Below are positions 24,546 through 25,055 of a stretch of 25,055 nucleotides of DNA, piece after piece (position 1 is the stretch's first letter; the number at the start of each line of letters is the position of its first letter). The notes under the pieces are model-generated. The model saw nothing but the letters and a program-made list of their open reading frames with translations, searched no databases and was not told the DNA's origin. The position numbers and the translations under genes are program-made. Source of the stretch: Oligoflexia bacterium (GTDB taxonomy: Bacteria; Bdellovibrionota; UBA1018); the NCBI GenBank assembly GCA_903928955.1, contig CAIYTD010000093.1, positions 1-25,055 of the forward strand, read 5' to 3'.

Positions 24546-25055
24546 ATGTCGATATTAACGATGAATATGCTGCTATTTATTTCAGTTTTAACTTTTCCTT
24601 TAGTTCAAAGTCATTTAGCGCTATCTCAGGATAAAGTAGAATTATCGAGTGGTATTGATGAGACCATTGTTGATCATTCAGTCGGGCCCTGTGAAGATTT
24701 TTATCAATTTTCGTGCGGAAAGTGGTTGGAGAAAACCGAGATTCCTTCTGACTTGCCGATGTGGGACCGAAGCTTTATGGCAATTCGAGAAAAGAATAGG
24801 GAAATTCTTAGAAAAATTTTAGAAAGATATTCTCAAGGAACATTCAAAAGTCCTAAAAATGCCTATGCTAAAAAATTAGGGAGTTTTTATGGGGCTTGCA
24901 TGGATGAAAAAGGAATTGAAAAAAATTCTCTTTCTGAATTAAGTGAACAGCTCAAGCTTATAGATCATTTGGAGTTATTAGATTTCAAAAAATCTTTTCC
25001 AGTCTTATTGGCACAGCTTCATTTAAAGGGGATCAACGTATTTTTCGATTTGGGG
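24546..25055 (+). CDS. M13 family metallopeptidase (neprilysin/PepO-like), N-terminal part
   Basis: The ATG at 24546 has GGAGAG 6 nt upstream. The frame stays open for 170 codons to the window edge. After a signal peptide of about 27 residues comes VGPCEDFYQFSCGKWLEK, then IPSDLPMWDRS and REKNREILRKIL, and FYGACMDE. This is the conserved N-terminal pattern of M13 peptidases, with the paired Cys residues. The zinc motifs HExxH and ExxxD lie far downstream, beyond the window, so activity cannot be judged. The family cleaves peptides of limited size in the periplasm or outside the cell. It lies 87 nt after the STAS gene. Confidence 0.88.
   Translation, partial: MSILTMNMLLFISVLTFPLVQSHLALSQDKVELSSGIDETIVDHSVGPCEDFYQFSCGKWLEKTEIPSDLPMWDRSFMAIREKNREILRKILERYSQGTFKSPKNAYAKKLGSFYGACMDEKGIEKNSLSELSEQLKLIDHLELLDFKKSFPVLLAQLHLKGINVFFDLG

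Overview
The window is AT-rich, gene-dense DNA from what is most likely a Gram-negative bacterium with a periplasm and outer membrane. It encodes a TonB-dependent receptor, a lipoprotein with a lipobox, many proteins with signal peptides, an Acs-type acetyl-CoA synthetase, CheY, RecQ and YebC. The mix of a secreted serpin, an RCC1-repeat protein, a class 3 lipase, an M13 peptidase and a sphingolipid-type desaturase would fit the Bdellovibrionota or a related 'delta-like' lineage. That placement is inference from gene content; there is no rRNA or other phylogenetic marker here.

Layout. Bases 1-1039 hold part of a mobile element on the minus strand: a small zinc-ribbon protein gene followed by the 5' part of a DDE-type transposase gene that runs off the left edge. 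Bases 1040-1987 hold no intact gene but contain a stem-loop and a frameshifted gene remnant. Bases 1988-5811 are an accessory, secreted-protein region: a class 3 lipase, a protein with seven RCC1-like repeats fused to a self-processing Hint (intein-like) domain, and a convergent exported HExxH metalloprotease. Next come an OmpR-type response regulator, acetyl-CoA synthetase and an orphan lipoprotein. The lipoprotein gene overlaps the 3' end of a convergent recQ. A secreted serpin diverges from recQ, and a CheY-like receiver and a TrmN6-like methyltransferase follow on the minus strand.

From 14186 to 20941 there is a tight plus-strand run that looks like an operon: a DEGS-like sphingolipid desaturase, an ABC-F ATPase, a MATE transporter and a TonB-dependent receptor. 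Successive genes are 3 nt apart or overlap by 11-19 nt. YebC, an exported cyclophilin, a membrane histidine-kinase-like protein and a STAS protein follow. The 5' part of an M13 (neprilysin/PepO-type) peptidase gene runs off the right edge.

The most notable points are as follows. (1) The Hint domain keeps every residue needed for cleavage or splicing, yet only 23 residues follow it instead of a toxin domain. (2) A eukaryote-like sphingolipid desaturase heads an envelope-transport operon. (3) Three separate signalling proteins have lost the canonical phospho-acceptor residue: Glu for Asp in the response regulator, Ala for His in the kinase, and by hand alignment Glu for Ser in the STAS protein. 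All identifications come from reading motifs; no database search was done.
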